6,273 nucleotides of DNA from CAMBDR01 sp046597185. GTDB taxonomy: Bacteria; Pseudomonadota; Gammaproteobacteria; Burkholderiales; Burkholderiaceae_D. The notes beneath the pieces were generated by a model. It was given only the letters and a program-made list of their open reading frames with translations. It made no database searches and was not told where the DNA came from. Of this stretch, positions 5,932 through 6,273 are shown in pieces. The translations under genes were made by a program, and so were the position numbers. Location of the stretch: NCBI GenBank assembly GCA_046597185.1, contig JBKJLF010000619.1, forward strand, positions 1 through 6,273, written 5' to 3'. Within the stretch, counting starts at the first letter, position 1; every line of letters starts with the position of its first letter.

Positions 5932-6273
5932 ATGAATCATTCTGACATCACGCCTGGCCTGCCCCTGGCTGCGCCAGCCAAAAACGATGGCCCCTTGCTG
6001 GCCTTGACCATTGCCTGGCACCCCGATCAAACCCGCATTGGTGAGCAATTTATCGCCACCGAAGGCACGCTGGCGCTATCGCGCAAAATGCCGCTGTTTC
6101 ACCGCCCAGAGCAAACCGGTTCGGGCTTACGACATGAGGGCATCTCGCGTGCAGCGATACGCATCACGCGTGATGGGCAGCGGGGCATCAGCATCCACCT
6201 GCCAAACGACCATATGATGGTCGAACTTAATGGCAAAGAAATTCACGCAAGCGCACACACAAGCGAACACACA
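5932..6273 (+). CDS. FHA-like domain protein, probable N-terminus of a sigma54-dependent regulator (3' end missing)
   Basis: The first 114 codons are visible, and the frame is open to the right edge. After a Pro/Ala-rich lead of about 20 residues, the segment from LALTIAWHPDQTRIG (24-37) resembles FHA domains at the N-terminus of sigma54-interacting transcriptional regulators. FHA-like points are a first strand ending in LALSR (47-51), the core GISR at residues 70-73 followed by alternating hydrophobics, and LNGKEI (99-104) where FHA domains carry a conserved Asn-Gly. FHA domains bind phosphothreonine peptides, so its activity may depend on a Ser/Thr kinase. The AAA+ and Fis-type HTH regions that would prove the regulator assignment lie off the right edge; another FHA-containing protein is possible. 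The ATG at 5932 has an A/G-rich AAGAAAG about 7 nt upstream and lies 39 bp after the DUF748 stop, so the two are probably cotranscribed. Confidence 0.6.
   Translation, partial: MNHSDITPGLPLAAPAKNDGPLLALTIAWHPDQTRIGEQFIATEGTLALSRKMPLFHRPEQTGSGLRHEGISRAAIRITRDGQRGISIHLPNDHMMVELNGKEIHASAHTSEHT

Noticed and set aside
1..6273. A defence island, toxin-antitoxin pair, CRISPR array or insertion sequence
   Set aside because: No repeat-spacer pattern, transposase motif, terminal inverted repeat pair or toxin-antitoxin pair is present. All long frames are explained by the four genes described.

Overview
The window looks like ordinary chromosome from a Gram-negative proteobacterium of roughly 50% GC, most likely a betaproteobacterium. 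That placement is an inference: it rests on an NrtD-type nitrate transporter ATPase, a very large AsmA-like DUF748 envelope protein, an FHA-containing regulator and a secreted beta-lytic type peptidase. No marker gene fixes the taxon.

Layout, left to right. (1) Positions 3-734 (+) are the 3' portion of an ABC-transporter ATPase of the nitrate/nitrite NrtD type; its N-terminus and presumably the rest of the transporter operon lie off the left edge. (2) Positions 735-813 separate two convergent genes and hold a long GC-rich hairpin that could stop transcription from either side, followed by an AT-rich run of degenerate 7-bp repeats that overlaps the end of the next gene. (3) Positions 814-1965 (-) encode a complete prepro beta-lytic metalloendopeptidase (MEROPS M23A), a secreted enzyme that cuts bacterial cell walls, with all zinc and catalytic histidines present. 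(4) Positions 1966-2238 are a divergent intergenic region with a near-consensus sigma70 promoter for the peptidase (TTGACA, 17 bp, TATGAT), several inverted repeats and a weaker candidate promoter for the rightward gene. (5) Positions 2239-5892 (+) encode a 1217-residue inner-membrane-anchored DUF748/AsmA-superfamily protein ending in what looks like an interrupted OmpA-like domain. (6) Positions 5932-6273 (+) are the first 114 codons of a protein with an FHA-like domain, probably the N-terminus of a sigma54-dependent regulator; it runs off the right edge and probably shares a transcript with the DUF748 gene.

How the genes relate: the nitrate-uptake ATPase, the secreted lytic enzyme and the DUF748/FHA pair appear to be three separate transcription units. 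I see no mobile element, tRNA, rRNA, CRISPR array or defence system, and no convincing new multigene system. The points most worth checking are the isolated, strongly promoted lytic peptidase flanked by AT-rich DNA, the paired inverted repeats in its upstream region, and the split OmpA-like C-terminus of the DUF748 protein.
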